A stretch of DNA of 64,000 nt. Origin: Canna indica. Lineage: Eukaryota; Streptophyta; Magnoliopsida; Zingiberales; Cannaceae. The stretch lies in assembly GCA_034359265.1 (NCBI GenBank), contig CP136890.1, forward strand, positions 32,592,501 to 32,656,500, given 5' to 3'. Shown one piece after another: positions 33,777 to 45,323 of the stretch. The notes beneath the pieces are model-generated. The model worked only from the letters and a program-made list of their open reading frames with translations. It was not told where the DNA came from and did no database searches. Every line of letters starts with the position of its first letter. Position 1 is the stretch's first letter. The position numbers and the translations under genes are program-made.

Positions 33777-34910
33777 TGTTGCTGAAATGGCATACACTAG
33801 AGGGGGGTGAATAGTGTGTTATATAATATTTTCACTTAATTCTGATTTTATCGGATTCAATCGTTTCTTATAACTTAGATAATACACTAATTGGAATAGC
33901 AAGCGGAAACAATAAATATTATGATTAAACATAATCAAGAAAGCAATGTTAACACAATAATTTATAGTGGTTCGGCCCCAATGCATACTTGACTACCTAG
34001 GCACCCCGCTTAGGATTTCCAAACTTGACTTTACTAGATTATGAGTGTTTTCTCACAATGAGGAATTTACATCGAAGAGTCTCCGCTCTTAGCCTAAGGC
34101 ACTTTCACACCCGGAAGTCTCCGTCTTCTTACCGAGAGCACTCTTCCACCTCAAACCCTAAGGTACAACAACTACTAATCCTAGTAAATCAATCTACCCG
34201 GTGGACTTATGCTTGAATCACAAAGGCTACCACCCAACCTAACAAGCCTAGCAACACTAAATGGAGCAATCAATCAAACAATAAATACTTAGCTCCAAAA
34301 GAAATTTCCTAGTCCTCTTGATGCCTCAAACTAGGGTTTCACAAAATAATGACTCAATGAAAGCTTGGGAATGATCAAGGATGGCTCAAGGGAGTGTAAG
34401 ATCCACTAGGAAGGCTTCTCATGGCTGATATTAATAAGCCATGAGGAGAGATGGCCTTAACAACCATCCCAACGGGCAAATTTTTGCTCGTTGGCGCTGC
34501 CCGATCACTGGCCAGTCGATGGCCGATCGATCGGCCGAGCGACTGACCACCGACCGGAGCACACTGCCCATTTTGTGCTGTGGCCGATCGGTGGTTGGCT
34601 GATGACCGATCGACTGGCCTGTCGACCACCAACCGGTCGGCTCTTGGGAAATGAGGCATTTCACATATTTTTCTCGCGACGTTCATTTTTGGGTTTCGGG
34701 TTTCGAAGTCTAGGGTTCATAAGCATCAATTTGAGAATTTACAACACATGCTAGACATCATAAACCTAAACTCTATCTTCCGACGAAAACCCAAGCACGT
34801 CAACAAACGTCCTTTTGATTTTTTGATTTCTTCGATATTTTCGATCGCGGACATCAAACGCTAATCAACTTGGAACCTGAAAGTATTTCATTGAAAATCT
34901 TAGGCCAACA
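33777..34910 (-). repeat. 5' LTR of element 2
   Basis: Plus-strand ends TGTTGCTGAAATGG and TTAGGCCAACA, 1134 bp. A palindrome cluster lies at about 34500-34640 (GATCGATCGGCCGAGCGACT and similar). Close in length to the element 1 LTRs. Confidence 0.88.
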
Positions 34911-34915
34911 GATGG

Positions 34916-35389
34916 CGCCACATGATGCAGTTCAGGATCTGATGCTAAAAAAAATGGATGGAAGAAAGAAGAAGAAAAAAAAAGAGGTGCTCGATCCGGG
35001 GATAGAAAAAAAATAAAGAGCGATCTTGAATCACTATCAACAAGAGTCAGCAAGCGGATCGATCTGGCGTGAAAGAAGGTGGCACCGCAAGGAAATCAGT
35101 ATCCATGATTTCATCCTGAGAAGAAAAGGGGTGAGCGAAAGATGAAGGCTGTGATGAGGGACATCAAGCGGACCGAGCGGGAAACAATGTGAAAACATTA
35201 GCGATCTGGTCCCGCATGAGAAGAAATGGCGAGCAGACTTCAAAAACGCAATCAAGAAGAAAAGAAAAGGAATTTATCCAAGGTTCACCATCCAAAATTG
35301 AATCGGAGTCTAGAACAGTAATCAAAAGAAGAACACATAACTTTTTACTATTTACCTTCATAATTAGAATTAGAACTGCTCTGATACCA
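34916..35389 (-). other. Leader and primer site of the old Copia element
   Basis: Non-coding. On the minus strand the primer-binding site TGGTATCAGAGC occupies 35378-35389, two bases from the LTR. The leader continues at 19054-19169 and 10649-11654 once later insertions are removed. Confidence 0.7.
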
Positions 35390-35391
35390 CT

Positions 35392-35784
35392 TGTGAGTTT
35401 AAAAATCAAAATATTTTTGTATCTATAATCATAGCATGTAAATAATCAACATTTAAAATACAGTAAAGAAATAAAGACCCTGGAATCATGGAGTTTGTTG
35501 ACTGATCCATTCTTCATCTCTATTTTTATTCTCCTGTCATGTCGAGTGAAAGAGAACGAGAGAAGTAACTCTTCTTATGTCTCAAATGGTGCACTTGTAT
35601 CTATTTTATAATGATGAAATAGACATACCCATTTAATTAACGAGGAGTAGGGCCTTCTCTAAATGTTAGCATAGCAATAGGCCAAGCCTACCCATTATAG
35701 CAAGCCCATATAAAACTAACATTTTAACATCTAATTAAACTTGAGTTTATTGATTTATGCTAGTCTATACTAATAGATCTAACA
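35392..35784 (-). repeat. 5' LTR of the old Copia element
   Basis: Plus-strand ends TGTGAGTTTAAAAATC and AGATCTAACA, 393 bp, next to a primer site in the correct orientation. Unrelated in sequence to the main LTR family. The partner 3' LTR is not in the window. Confidence 0.75.
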
Positions 35785-36542
35785 AGGTGTTCTAGCTTTG
35801 ACTTTCTCATTCCTTTCAATCTCTCATTCAAGCACGTTGTTGATATGAGCCAAGCCAGGGAAGCATCTATCTCCATCTTCGCTATTATAGAGCGAAAATC
35901 TAAAATTGATTCGTGCTCCAAGATGTGAGAGGAGATATCAAGTTCTAAAATGGGATACGAGACCAACGTCGGCGAGCGAGGTGCGTAGCTCTCCGACGTG
36001 CAGAAGCAAGAGATCGCCATTGTGAGGGCCATCCTCGAGGACCCTAAAGTGCTCCTGCTCGACGAGGGGACGAGCGCGTTGGACGTGGAGTTGGAGATGA
36101 AGCGAGATGACGTGCGAACACTAGAAGCGGATGGGATTAGGGGAGAAATAGGAGGGATGATGCGTAGTGACTGAGAGAATAGGGGGATAAGGTGTGATTC
36201 AGCAGTTAGGGTGATGGGAGGTGTAGTGATTGAGGGATTGGGATGGACATTTGATAGTGGAATAAGAGATTTGGGGATAACGAGCACAAGGTGTGAAAAA
36301 AAATCGAGGGAAATAATATTAGGATTAGGAATATGAGACAATTTGGGTTAATTAATTAATGACTTTATTTTTTTAACTTTAATATAATTATGTTTTACTG
36401 GTTATGAGATTTAGGGGCTAAAGATTAGTATTAAATTGGTATTAAAGGCTTTTTTTTTTCGTTGTATCTAAATCTTATATTTAGAGGAAAATAATTAAAT
36501 CACTCTAAAAAATTGCCCCTAAATGAAACTTTTGTTGTAGTG
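35785..36542 (+). mobile_element. CACTA-type right end carrying a gene fragment
   Basis: The right border is ACTTTTGTTGTAGTG at 36528-36542, the CACTA terminal repeat. It is preceded by words such as 'tttagaggaaaataattaaa' and 'attgcccctaaatgaaac', like those of the small CACTA element at 38288. The left border was not found. Inside lies an ABC-transporter fragment (35953-36096). Confidence 0.55.
35953..36096 (+). pseudogene. Captured ABCB-type ABC transporter fragment
   Basis: Reads GYETNVGERGA-stop-LSDVQKQ, then [20 protein letters not shown], then TSALDVELE. This is the stretch of a nucleotide-binding domain from the ABC signature (normally LSGGQ, here LSDVQ) through Walker B (VLLLDE), as in plant ABCB/MDR exporters. 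The stop stands where family members have Gln. It has 48 codons, no splice sites and higher G/C than the surroundings. A transposon-borne fragment, not a gene. Confidence 0.85.
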
Positions 36543-36802
36543 TCGGTGATTCTACGACTAGGAACATTCTGAACTGGGCCTCTAGATTGTAGGTCTCATT
36601 GGAATGATCTCATAATGACTCTAGAATTATTGTCCTGGTTCATGGGGTTCATCATAATCTATTAACAGTTAAAGAAGCAGCATATGATGAAAAGTTACCT
36701 CATTGTATTCATTACCCTTGAATAGTCTCTCAATACATCGACATGTGATTGTCTTGAAGGAACTATTCCTTTCAGCTTATTGACAGAGGTCTACTATTGT
36801 AG
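36543..36802. other. Unassigned
   Basis: No coding, repeat or terminal motif recognised, apart from the TGTAG target site at its right edge. Confidence 0.4.
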
Positions 36803-38287
36803 TGTAATATCCTAGATATTTTATTTATTAGTTCTCCATTTATGTTTGTGTTTGTCAGCCTAACGGGCTAGTTTGAGGTCGAGCCGAGTCGACTCATGGT
36901 CCGATGCGAGCTTACGAGCTCAGGTAAGTAAGAATATGAATTATGTAATTTCTTTTCTACAAAGATAAATTTATTTAATTATCCTATTACGTGTGCTTGA
37001 GTTATTTCATTATGATGATTATGTTATGCATTTGATTGGTGCTTTGTGGTAGCATGAGGTTAGAATGAGTTTAATTAAGTTTAATCAGATTAGCGGGTTT
37101 GGACTCGGCTTGAGGCGGATGCGGGTTTGCTAAAGGGCTTAGTGGAGTTAGGATTGAGGAGGGAGTATAAAACCCCCCTCCCCTTGGCTAGGTGGCTCCC
37201 TATTAGAGCCGCACCAGCCGATTGAGGAAGGGAGGAGCCAACCGCCAACCGCCCCTCTCCTTCCCTTTTCCCTCTCTTGGGTAGCCGGCTTGAAGAGGAG
37301 CCGCTGCCCTATCCCCTTCCCTTCCCCTTTCTTGGAGCCACCGCCGCCCCTTTCTTTATCCTTGGAGCCGAGCCTTTGGGGCCGGATTCGGAGGCCGTTA
37401 AATTAGAGTTCTCGTCTATCTTCTTCCTAATTGGGTGAGTAGTCTTACCCCTCCTTCCCAGGTTTCTTTCAAATTCTTGAAGTCGTTCTCGGAGGCTTGA
37501 TGTTCTTGATTTGTTTTCTGATGATCTCTCGAATTTTCGTCGTTTCTTTTTGTTGCCGTGCATGAGGAGACCCTAAACCCTCACCTGTGGGGCTCGACAG
37601 CCCTAGGATGACCCTAGGGGTGCTCGGCCAAGGTGGAGATGAGGTGCCCTCAAGGTGTTCCATGAAATGTCTAAGTGAGGGTTCCTGGTGTTCTTGAGAT
37701 CCATGCCTTATATTACTTATAAATTTGAGTTCCTATATGTCAAAGTATGCCTTGTAATTAATCTGTGATTTTTGGATAGAACTCATGTTTTTTTAAAAAA
37801 ATAAGATTTTGATATTGATGTCACGAGTGTTCTTGAGATGGGTTTTTGATCATGATGTTTGATTCTTGTTTAAAGATATTATTGATGCTTGTTAGCCTTG
37901 TTTAATAAGTATGAAACTTGTGAGATTTATCTCAAGATTAGTATTCTATTTTGATGACAATTAAGGATCTAATTTCTGTAAATTTTGGATTTATTTTCAT
38001 GCTATGCTGAAAATTCAATGTTGCTGGAAATTCATGTTGAATTGTCAACTCTGTGCTGATTTTGAAATCCCTGTTGTGATGTGAATAGATTTCTGAATAT
38101 GGTCGTGTAACCTATCATTTTGACCAGAAAATATAGTTTGAAAACATAGGACACACTCTGGAAATCAGATTCGGGTTAGATATATCAGTTTCGAGCATAA
38201 CAATAAGCTAAATAAAATCCTAATCTTGGTGATCTAAATTTTAATTGCATAATTAAAATTGAGTAAGGGGTCAGCATAATATATTAT

Positions 38288-38626
38288 CACTACAACACAA
38301 TTGACCTATAGAGACACAAAATTAGAGACAAAATATATTTTTGCTTCTAAATCTTCACATTTAGAGACTAATAGACACAAAATTTGCTCCTAATTAGCCT
38401 CTAAAGATCTATAGAAACAACAACAACATAGTCACTTAATTGATTTGACTCTAAGCTATAGAAATACCAACAACAGAGTCACTTAATTGATCTAACTCTA
38501 AAGCTATTTTTAGAGACTAATTAGGGATAAATTTTGTGTCTATTAGTATCTAAATATGAAGAATTAGAAACAAAAATCTAATTTATCTCTAATTATGTAC
38601 CTCTATAGGTCAATTGTGTTGTAGTG
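38288..38626. mobile_element. Small CACTA element (339 bp)
   Basis: Terminal inverted repeats of 26 bp start CACTACAACACAATTGACCT. 3-bp duplication TAT (38285-38287, 38627-38629). Internal short words such as 'tctctaattatgtac' and 'agagactaattagg' repeat. Non-coding miniature element. Confidence 0.93.
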
Positions 38627-38859
38627 TATATGAACCAACAAATAAAGTTATGCATGAAATAAAATCTCACGGGTCTAGGAGTTGGGGTCGGGTATTGGAG
38701 TGTTGAGACGCTTCCCAATAAGGACACCCCTAAGACACCGTATGAGAGACTTGACTTAGGTCACGTTGCGTCATACCTTTATGAATGGCGGAGAGGCTCG
38801 TTGAGGAGCCGAATTGCGGGCTAGGCTCGGAAGGTTGGATGGCTAATTCCCAACCTGTT

Positions 38860-39340
38860 GAACAAGTTTGGATGGGAAAATTCCGATTATTCCTGCGTAT
38901 CTTGTGAAACAAGTTCAGACGGGCAAATCTCGATTGTTCCCAAGATTCTTTATTTAAAGGGGTAAGTTCGGATGGGTGAATCCCGATTACTCCTACGTTA
39001 TTTATTTGGAATAAGTTCGGATGAGCAAATCTCGATTATTTCAGTTTGGCCTCGTGGAATAAGTTCAAGCGGGCAAATCCTGATTATTCCCAATGTGCTT
39101 TTAAAGAATAAGTTCGGACGAGAAAATCTCGATTATTCCTGTGATATCTTAAAGGAGTAAGGTCGGACGGGCAAATCCCGATTATCCCTGCAATATCTTA
39201 AAGGGGCAAGTTCGGACGGGCGAATCTTGATTGTCCCTACGCGTCTCGTAGAGCAAGTTCAAATGGGTCAATCCTGATTGCTCCTGAGTTTCTTTATATT
39301 AGGATAAGTTCGGAGGGCCAATCTCGATTATCCTAGTATG
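38860..39340. repeat. Tandem array, about ten copies of a 48-50 bp unit
   Basis: The core AAGTTCGGACGGGCAAATC followed by 'cgattattcc' and a variable tail recurs from about 38861 to 39335. The cores are better conserved than the tails. It lies in the 3' half of the Gypsy-type LTR. Confidence 0.9.
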
Positions 39341-39967
39341 TTTTATTGTCTTAGGGCATGATAGGCTTAGGCTTGTAATCTTCACTGTTTAGGTGTTGGC
39401 TACCTTTAGGCAGGTGGTGGCCAGATGGCCCGTTAGCTTGTCACTCCCTTATGACCTTTTCTGCTTGAGCCAAGAGTTTGCTTTTATGCTATTTATTCTG
39501 TGTTGGTTTCTCGTGGGGGTCGGTAGAACCGCTCACTGAGTTCTTTTGAGCTCACCTATTGTCATTTTATTTTTATTTTGCAAAGCCTGACCAGTGAGGT
39601 GGGCTGGAGCACTTGGCTCGGCTGGAGGGCAGAGGAGCTACATTGATCTCATAACAGTCCTAGTTATGGGTCGTAGTCAAGTCTGTAGTAGTTTGGTCAT
39701 ACACTTATGATTTGATGTTTTAGAGTTGTAGTCTCTTGTGGACATTCATGTTTTTATTTCACTTTTTATTTGTTAAAGAATTGTTACTCTTTGGTTCATT
39801 TATTTTCGCACTTGAACTAATTATTAAAATATTTGATGTTTTGAAATAAAAATCTATTTTAGTTCTTTTTATTAATAAAAGCTGATGTTCTTCTACTATC
39901 TTTATGAGTTAGCATGTGCATGAGTTAGGCTGTGGGGTATAGGCATGTATACCCTGGTCAGTCACGT

Positions 39968-41486
39968 TATTGGTGAAATGACCACACTAGAGGGGGGTGA
40001 ATAGTGTGTTAACTAATCAATTAGCCTAAATCCGATTTTATAGTTTCTTAAGTTACTTAAGCAATTCACAATTGACGACTAAATGCGGAAGCGAGTAATA
40101 AAGATAAGCAATGCGATACACAAAGAAAACAATGCTAACACAATGAGATTTATAGTGGTTTGGCTCCAATGCCTACTCTACTACCTAAGCACCCCGCTTA
40201 GGATTTCTAAACTAGCTTTACTAGATTATATCATTTCCCTTACAAGGAGGACTTTACACCGAAAAATCTCCGCTCTCAAACCGAAGGCACTTCCACACCC
40301 GAAAGTATCCTGCCTTCCTACTGAGAGCACTCTCTCACCTCAACCTAAGGGATAACTCAACTAATTCTAGTAAACTAAGTTTACAATGGTGGGTTTAAAC
40401 CTTAACACTAAGGCAATCATCAACGCAATCAACCTAGCACTCTAGGTTTACACAAGTTTTAATACAATGAAATAAACACCAAAATACAACAAATAATGGA
40501 GCAATAAATCAAACAATAAATACTTAGCTCCAAAAGAAACTCCCTAGTCCTCTTGATGCCTCAAATTGATGAATTGATGAAGCTTGAAGGCTATGTCAAT
40601 GAGATGAGAGATCAAATTAAAGTTTTCAAGAATGGTGGCTCAATTAAGCTCAAGGATCATCAAAATATGGCTCAAAGTATGTTGGATAAAGGGTGGAAGG
40701 CTTGCTAAGGCTTCTATTTATAAGCCTTGAGGAGATGACATGAAACAACCAACTCAACGGGCGAAAAATTAGTCGTTTCCGTCGTCCGATCACAGGCCGG
40801 TCGATCGTCGGTCGATCGATCGAGCGACCACCGAGTGACCGAATGGCTTCTGCCCATTTCGGGCGCCATTCGATTGACCAAAACTAGAAAAATCAGCCTA
40901 GTTTGCTAATTTTTTTGCTCGTTTGCTCGTTTGCTCGTTTCTGAATTCGTTGTTTGCTAAGTCTACTTATATAACATTTCTTAACTTTAAGTTAATAACT
41001 TTTGGGGGTCTAGTACAAATTTTTGGAAAACAAATTTTTTTTAATCTCCAGGGTCAAATATGAGTATGCTAAAGGCTTCCAAAAATTTATTAAAAATACC
41101 TCGTTATCTAGTTTTTACCCAAGGAACAATTACCGTCATTTTTTGTGTCAAAAAAATATCTAGGTCATACAGCCCTCCAAGGAGCTCCTTAGGTTTAGTG
41201 AATTCAGTGCGATTTTTGGATTTTTATATTTTGGGATTCGGGTTTGATTTTTGAATTCTTATTCATCATCATGAGGATTTACAATATAAACTAGACACCC
41301 TAAATCTAAACTCTAACTTCCCAAAGAATCCCGAGCGTTGACGAGCATCTTTGCCGATTTTTCCGATCAGGGATGTCAAGCGCTAACCGACTTGGAACTT
41401 AAAAGATTTCTCAATGAAATATTAGTTTCATGTTTGTTATCATCAAAACCGAGATTAAGACCAAGATTGAAAATCTTAAGCCAACA
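39968..41486 (-). mobile_element. Solo LTR of the main family
   Basis: Plus-strand ends TATTGGTGAAATG (first TG mutated to TA) and TTAAGCCAACA, 1519 bp, with a perfect 5-bp duplication CACGT (39963-39967, 41487-41491). A palindrome cluster lies at about 40795-40850. It interrupts the Gypsy-type LTR close to its end. Confidence 0.9.
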
Positions 41487-41519
41487 CACGTGACCCTGAG
41501 TTTGGGGTGTGACATGTAG

Positions 41520-42369
41520 GCAATATTAGCTGCTTTGAAGATGAACCGAACAATATTAACTAACTCTTCCATTGATTCGATGGTGGGGCAAAGGGAATGT
41601 GACTAGGGATTTGAGAGAGGGTTAGGGTTTTGTATGGAAGGGGCCAAGATCGTTTGAATCAATTTCTAATATAGTTGGAGAAGAATTCGACTGAGGAAAG
41701 GATTAAGGGGTTAAAACATGGTCGGGTGTAGGTTATAAATAGAGGCAAAGTGCTGGTTTGGGTTATGACTCAGAATGATAGTTGGGGTAGATACCCACTG
41801 GGAGAGGAATCATATTTTTTGTAATTGTGATATGGTATGATTAGATTTAATGTTTAATGGCCAGGTGTAGGTAATTTGTCCAATGAGGTGCCATAAAATC
41901 TTATTTGGGGAGGCAAATGATCAAGATTCATTTTTTATCGTGTAGCTAACCTAAGAATATTGCTTTGGATAAGTGCAGAAGGTGAAGTAGATCGACTTTT
42001 TGAATTCACAGACTATTCATTGCCCACATGCCTCGAGGTGTCCACACTTGGGTCACATGACCCATAAACTGCCGCAGGAATCACCTTCGTGTAAAGCAGA
42101 CACCGAGCAACCACGCTCATGCTTACTTCCTCGCCAGGGTCGCTGTTGATGGACCTGGATTCATGGACCGCATATTAGTTCCATCAAGACAGGTGTGGTA
42201 GTAATAGAATTTGTAATATTACTGCCATCAAAATTTTTGCTAGAGTAAGAATTCTCATGAACTAAAGAACCATCCGAAGAAACATCGAAAGAAAATACGT
42301 ACAAAACCAAAACAAGTGGAAGATGAACCTATAGGATTTGCTTGCGCTGCAAGTGGACTTCTTGGGTAC
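41520..42369. other. No feature recognised
   Basis: Mixed-composition sequence without supported frames on either strand and without element ends. It may be the 3' continuation of the LINE relic that follows, but no motif shows it. Confidence 0.35.
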
Positions 42370-42930
42370 ATCATCTCGCGATGGCTAGTTCATTCATATT
42401 TATAGCAAATAGAAGGCAAGTTCTCATATATTATTGATTGGAAAAACTCACAACTAGGTAATTCAATCCAGACTCCTTGATATAGAGGAACAGAAAGGCC
42501 AACTTTGATGCAAACTCAGACGCATTTATGATCAAGAGATTGATCATCAGTCGAGATCACACGACCAATACTTTTAGCAATCAAGGAAATGGATTCAAGG
42601 TTCCAAAAGTCCAGTGGCAAACTCGTTAATTGAATCCATAAAGGAGCAACCGAGAATGATTCAAACCAAGACGAAAGTTGATTTTCATTTAACCAATAAG
42701 ATAACATCACCACGAAGTTACCAAGGGTTGTCGGTGAAAACAGCGATGGCCTGGTCATAGTTAAAAAACCAAAAAATAAGAAAATCATCTTCAATGTCTA
42801 AAATCAATTCTAAACCAGCAGAAGACCACAAGCACTCAACCTATTTCTTCACCACAAGTGAAGGGGACGACTTGCCCAAAAATTTATCAATCAAATTGAT
42901 AATGCGGGGTAATTATCATTCATTAATTTG
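42370..42930 (-). pseudogene. LINE ORF1-type relic (DUF4283)
   Basis: Minus-strand translation in changing frames gives LIDKFLGKSSPSLVVKK, then LELILDIEDDFLIF, then SVAPLWIQLTSLPLDFWN, then SIGRVISTDD, and finally ENLPSICYKY. This is the order of the DUF4283 nucleic-acid-binding region of plant LINE ORF1 proteins (ending just before the zinc knuckle). The frame from 42794 to 42516 is the longest open part. Several frameshifts and stops interrupt it. Confidence 0.8.
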
Positions 42931-43280
42931 TTGTTAAAAAAAAATTCACCTTACATGTAGCTTCAGATTGGATAGAGTGTAGGGTTGAGAGATCAATTTG
43001 GTTCGAACACGAGGGGTGATACGAGGGGTGATATCCCTTCAAGATTTGAGCCTAGGATCTTATCTTTTTTATTAGGGTTTAATGACAAGTTCTAGTTAGA
43101 CTAGAGGAGGGGGGTAAGAGACCCTGGGAAGAGAATTGATATGAGCCCTTGGAAATTTCCTTGGTCAGTACAAAGATCCACACACAAATCATCGCTCATT
43201 AGTTGTACAAAAGGCACGATGCCATCCTGGAAAAATTCACATGTGATTTAGTCGAATGGGCTCGAATAGTAAGATCATGC
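42931..43280. other. No feature recognised
   Basis: No supported frame and no repeat boundary. It contains a short direct repeat (GATACGAGGGGTGATA at about 43018-43035). Confidence 0.35.
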
Positions 43281-43288
43281 TTCCTAAC

Positions 43289-45315
43289 TAAGGTGTTGGC
43301 CTAAGATTTTCAACTTTGGTCTTAATCTCGGTTTTGATGATAACAAACATGGAACTAATATTTCATTGAGAAATCTTTCAGGTTCTAAGTCATGAGCGCT
43401 CGACGTTCCCGAACGGAGAAATCGAAGAAATTGGCAAGAACGCTCAGGATTCTTCGGGAAGTTAAAGTTTAGGGTGTCTAGCATGTGTTGTAATCCTCTT
43501 TCATGATGCAAAGAATCTAAAAACCAAACTCGAATCTCAAAACATGAAAAACCCGAAAAATTGCCTTAAAATTCACTAATCCTAGGGAGCTCCTTGGAGG
43601 GCTATATGACCTATACATTTTCTTGCCACCAAAAGTGCCGGTAATTATTCCTTAGGTAAAAACTAGTAAACGAGATATTTTTAAGGATTTTTTAGAAGCA
43701 TTTAGCCTACCTATATTTGACTCGGAAGATTAGAAAATTTCTATTTTTCGAAAATTTATACTAGACCCCAAAAGTTAGATTTTGATTCTTAAGGATTTTG
43801 ATTTTTTTAAATATTTTTATTGAACCCAAATGAGGGGTAATCCTTATATAACATTTATGTTTCTTAATGTTAGTAAATGTTATATAAGTAGACTTAGTGA
43901 AGACGGAACCCGGAAATGAGCCAAATCAAGCAGTCTGCCCAGTTTCGGTCAACTAGTTGGTCGACCGAATGGTACCAAAAATTGGTAGTAGGCAAGTTGA
44001 TCGACTAAAGTGTGCCAAAAAGTGGTAGTATGCCTTCGGTCGTTCGGTCGGTCGACCGACGATCGACCGGACCTGCAATCAAACAACGAAAACGGCTAGT
44101 TTCCTAGCCGTTGAGTTGGGTGTTTCATGCGAACTCTTCATGACTTATAAATACCAATTAAGTCATGGGAGTCTTTCCTCTATGATCTATGATTCTATTG
44201 AGTCATTCTTGATCATTCTCAAAGCGCTTCTTGAGCCATCCCTTTAATAACCCTAGTTTCTATGATACATCCTTGATATTCCCTTCAAGCTTTGAACGAT
44301 TCACCATTGAGGCATCAGAAGGAACTAGGACTCGTGTTTGGAGCTAAGTATTTATTGTATTATTTATTTGCTCCATTATTTGTGTATTTTTGTGATTTAT
44401 TTCAGTGTATTCGAGCTTGTAAAGACCTAGGTTGTTAAGTCTTAAAATTAGGTGGTTGCCTTTGTGTTTGGGGCTTAATTCCACCGGTGTAAATATAGTT
44501 TACTACTATGATTAGTAGAGTTATCCCTTAGGGTTGAGGTGAAGTACTCTCGGTAAGAAGGCGAAGACTTTCGGATGTGAAAGTGTCTTAGGTTGAGAGC
44601 GAGACTCTTCGGGTCAAAGTCCTTGTTGTAAGAGAAACAAGATTAATCTAGTAAAGTTTAGTTTGAAAATCCTAAGCGGGGTGCTTATGTAGTGGATACG
44701 CATTGGGGCTGAACCACTATAAATCATTGTGTTACCATTGTTATCTTTATTTGTGTTTAATTATTTTATTATTGTTTTCGCATTTAGTTGATAAATTATA
44801 AGTTGTCTAAGTAATCAAGTAAACAATTAAAATCGAAATTAAGCGACAAATTTAAATAACACACTATTCACCCTCCTATAGTATGACTATTACACCAACA
44901 TAAGACTGTTCGCGGGTCAGATCAGATCAGGTTTAAGGGAAAATCGACCTGATCCAACCAAGTGCAATCAGGTCAGGTTCAAAATTTTTCACATCTTAAA
45001 TCCGACCTAGTTCGGGTTGGATCGGGTCAGATAGTCAGGTTTACCTAGTTAGGTAAAAATCAGTTTTAAAAAATAATTTATAATTTTTTAAAAAATAATT
45101 AAAAATATTTTTTTTAATATAAAATATTTTAAAAATAATTATAAAATATAAATAATTCGATCATCGGATCGGATATCGGATCATCGGATTTTAAATTCTA
45201 AAACCCAAAATCTAATCCAACTATGATCGAGTGTAGTTAGATTGTACCCAACTCGATCCAGCTCAAATAGGTCGGATCGGGTGGTTCTCGGATCCGATCC
45301 AATGAAGAGCCCTGA
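43289..45315. mobile_element. hAT element split by a solo LTR
   Basis: Removing the LTR at 43294-44900 leaves an element of about 415 bp. It starts TAAGRCTGTTCGCGGG and ends AATGAAGAGCCCTGA, flanked by TTCCTAAC (43281-43288) and ATCCTAAC (45316-45323), 7 of 8 matching. The interior is rich in TCGGATCGGATC words. The LTR entered only 5 bp from the element's left end. Confidence 0.75.
43294..44900 (+). mobile_element. Solo LTR of the main family, long subtype
   Basis: TGTTGGCCTAAG to ATTACACCAACA, 1607 bp, flanked by TAAGG (43289-43293) and TAAGA (44901-44905). Palindrome cluster at about 43945-44075. TATA box TTATAAATACC at about 44142. Confidence 0.88.
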
Positions 45316-45323
45316 ATCCTAAC

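Larger units (their letters stand above)
19175..34910 (-). mobile_element. Gag-only LTR retrotransposon (element 2), minus strand, heavily invaded
   Basis: The 5' LTR is on the right (33777-34910) with a degenerate primer site next to it (33766-33776, reverse of TTTGGTATTAGAA). The 3' LTR is on the left (19175-20569), with its outermost 13 or so bases missing. GATGG flanks both sides (19170-19174, 34911-34915), and the sequence reads on across the gap. Gag pieces in correct order lie at 33617-33765, 28943-29176 and 27207-28230. As in element 1 no pol is present. Later insertions are a main-family LTR, a Gypsy-type LTR, two hAT elements and a PIF/Harbinger element. Confidence 0.75.
36803..41514 (+). 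mobile_element. Large Gypsy-type solo LTR with nested insertions
   Basis: Starts TGTAATATCCTAGATATT, ends TTTGGGGTGTGACA, with a perfect 5-bp duplication TGTAG (36798-36802, 41515-41519). Without the LTR at 39968-41486 and the CACTA element at 38288-38626 it is about 2.85 kb. A TATA box GAGTATAAAACCCC lies at about 37164, followed by a C-rich transcribed-type leader. It contains a tandem array at 38860-39340. It codes for nothing. Confidence 0.88.

Noticed and set aside
35760..36341. 193-codon minus-strand frame
   Set aside because: It overlaps the old Copia LTR end and is antisense to the clear ABC-transporter fragment. It has no recognisable domain.
6701..36542. One giant CACTA element from the left end at 6701 to the right end at 36542
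   Set aside because: The 3-bp flanks differ (GTA and TCG) and the terminal sequences diverge after the first dozen bases, so they are two separate relics.
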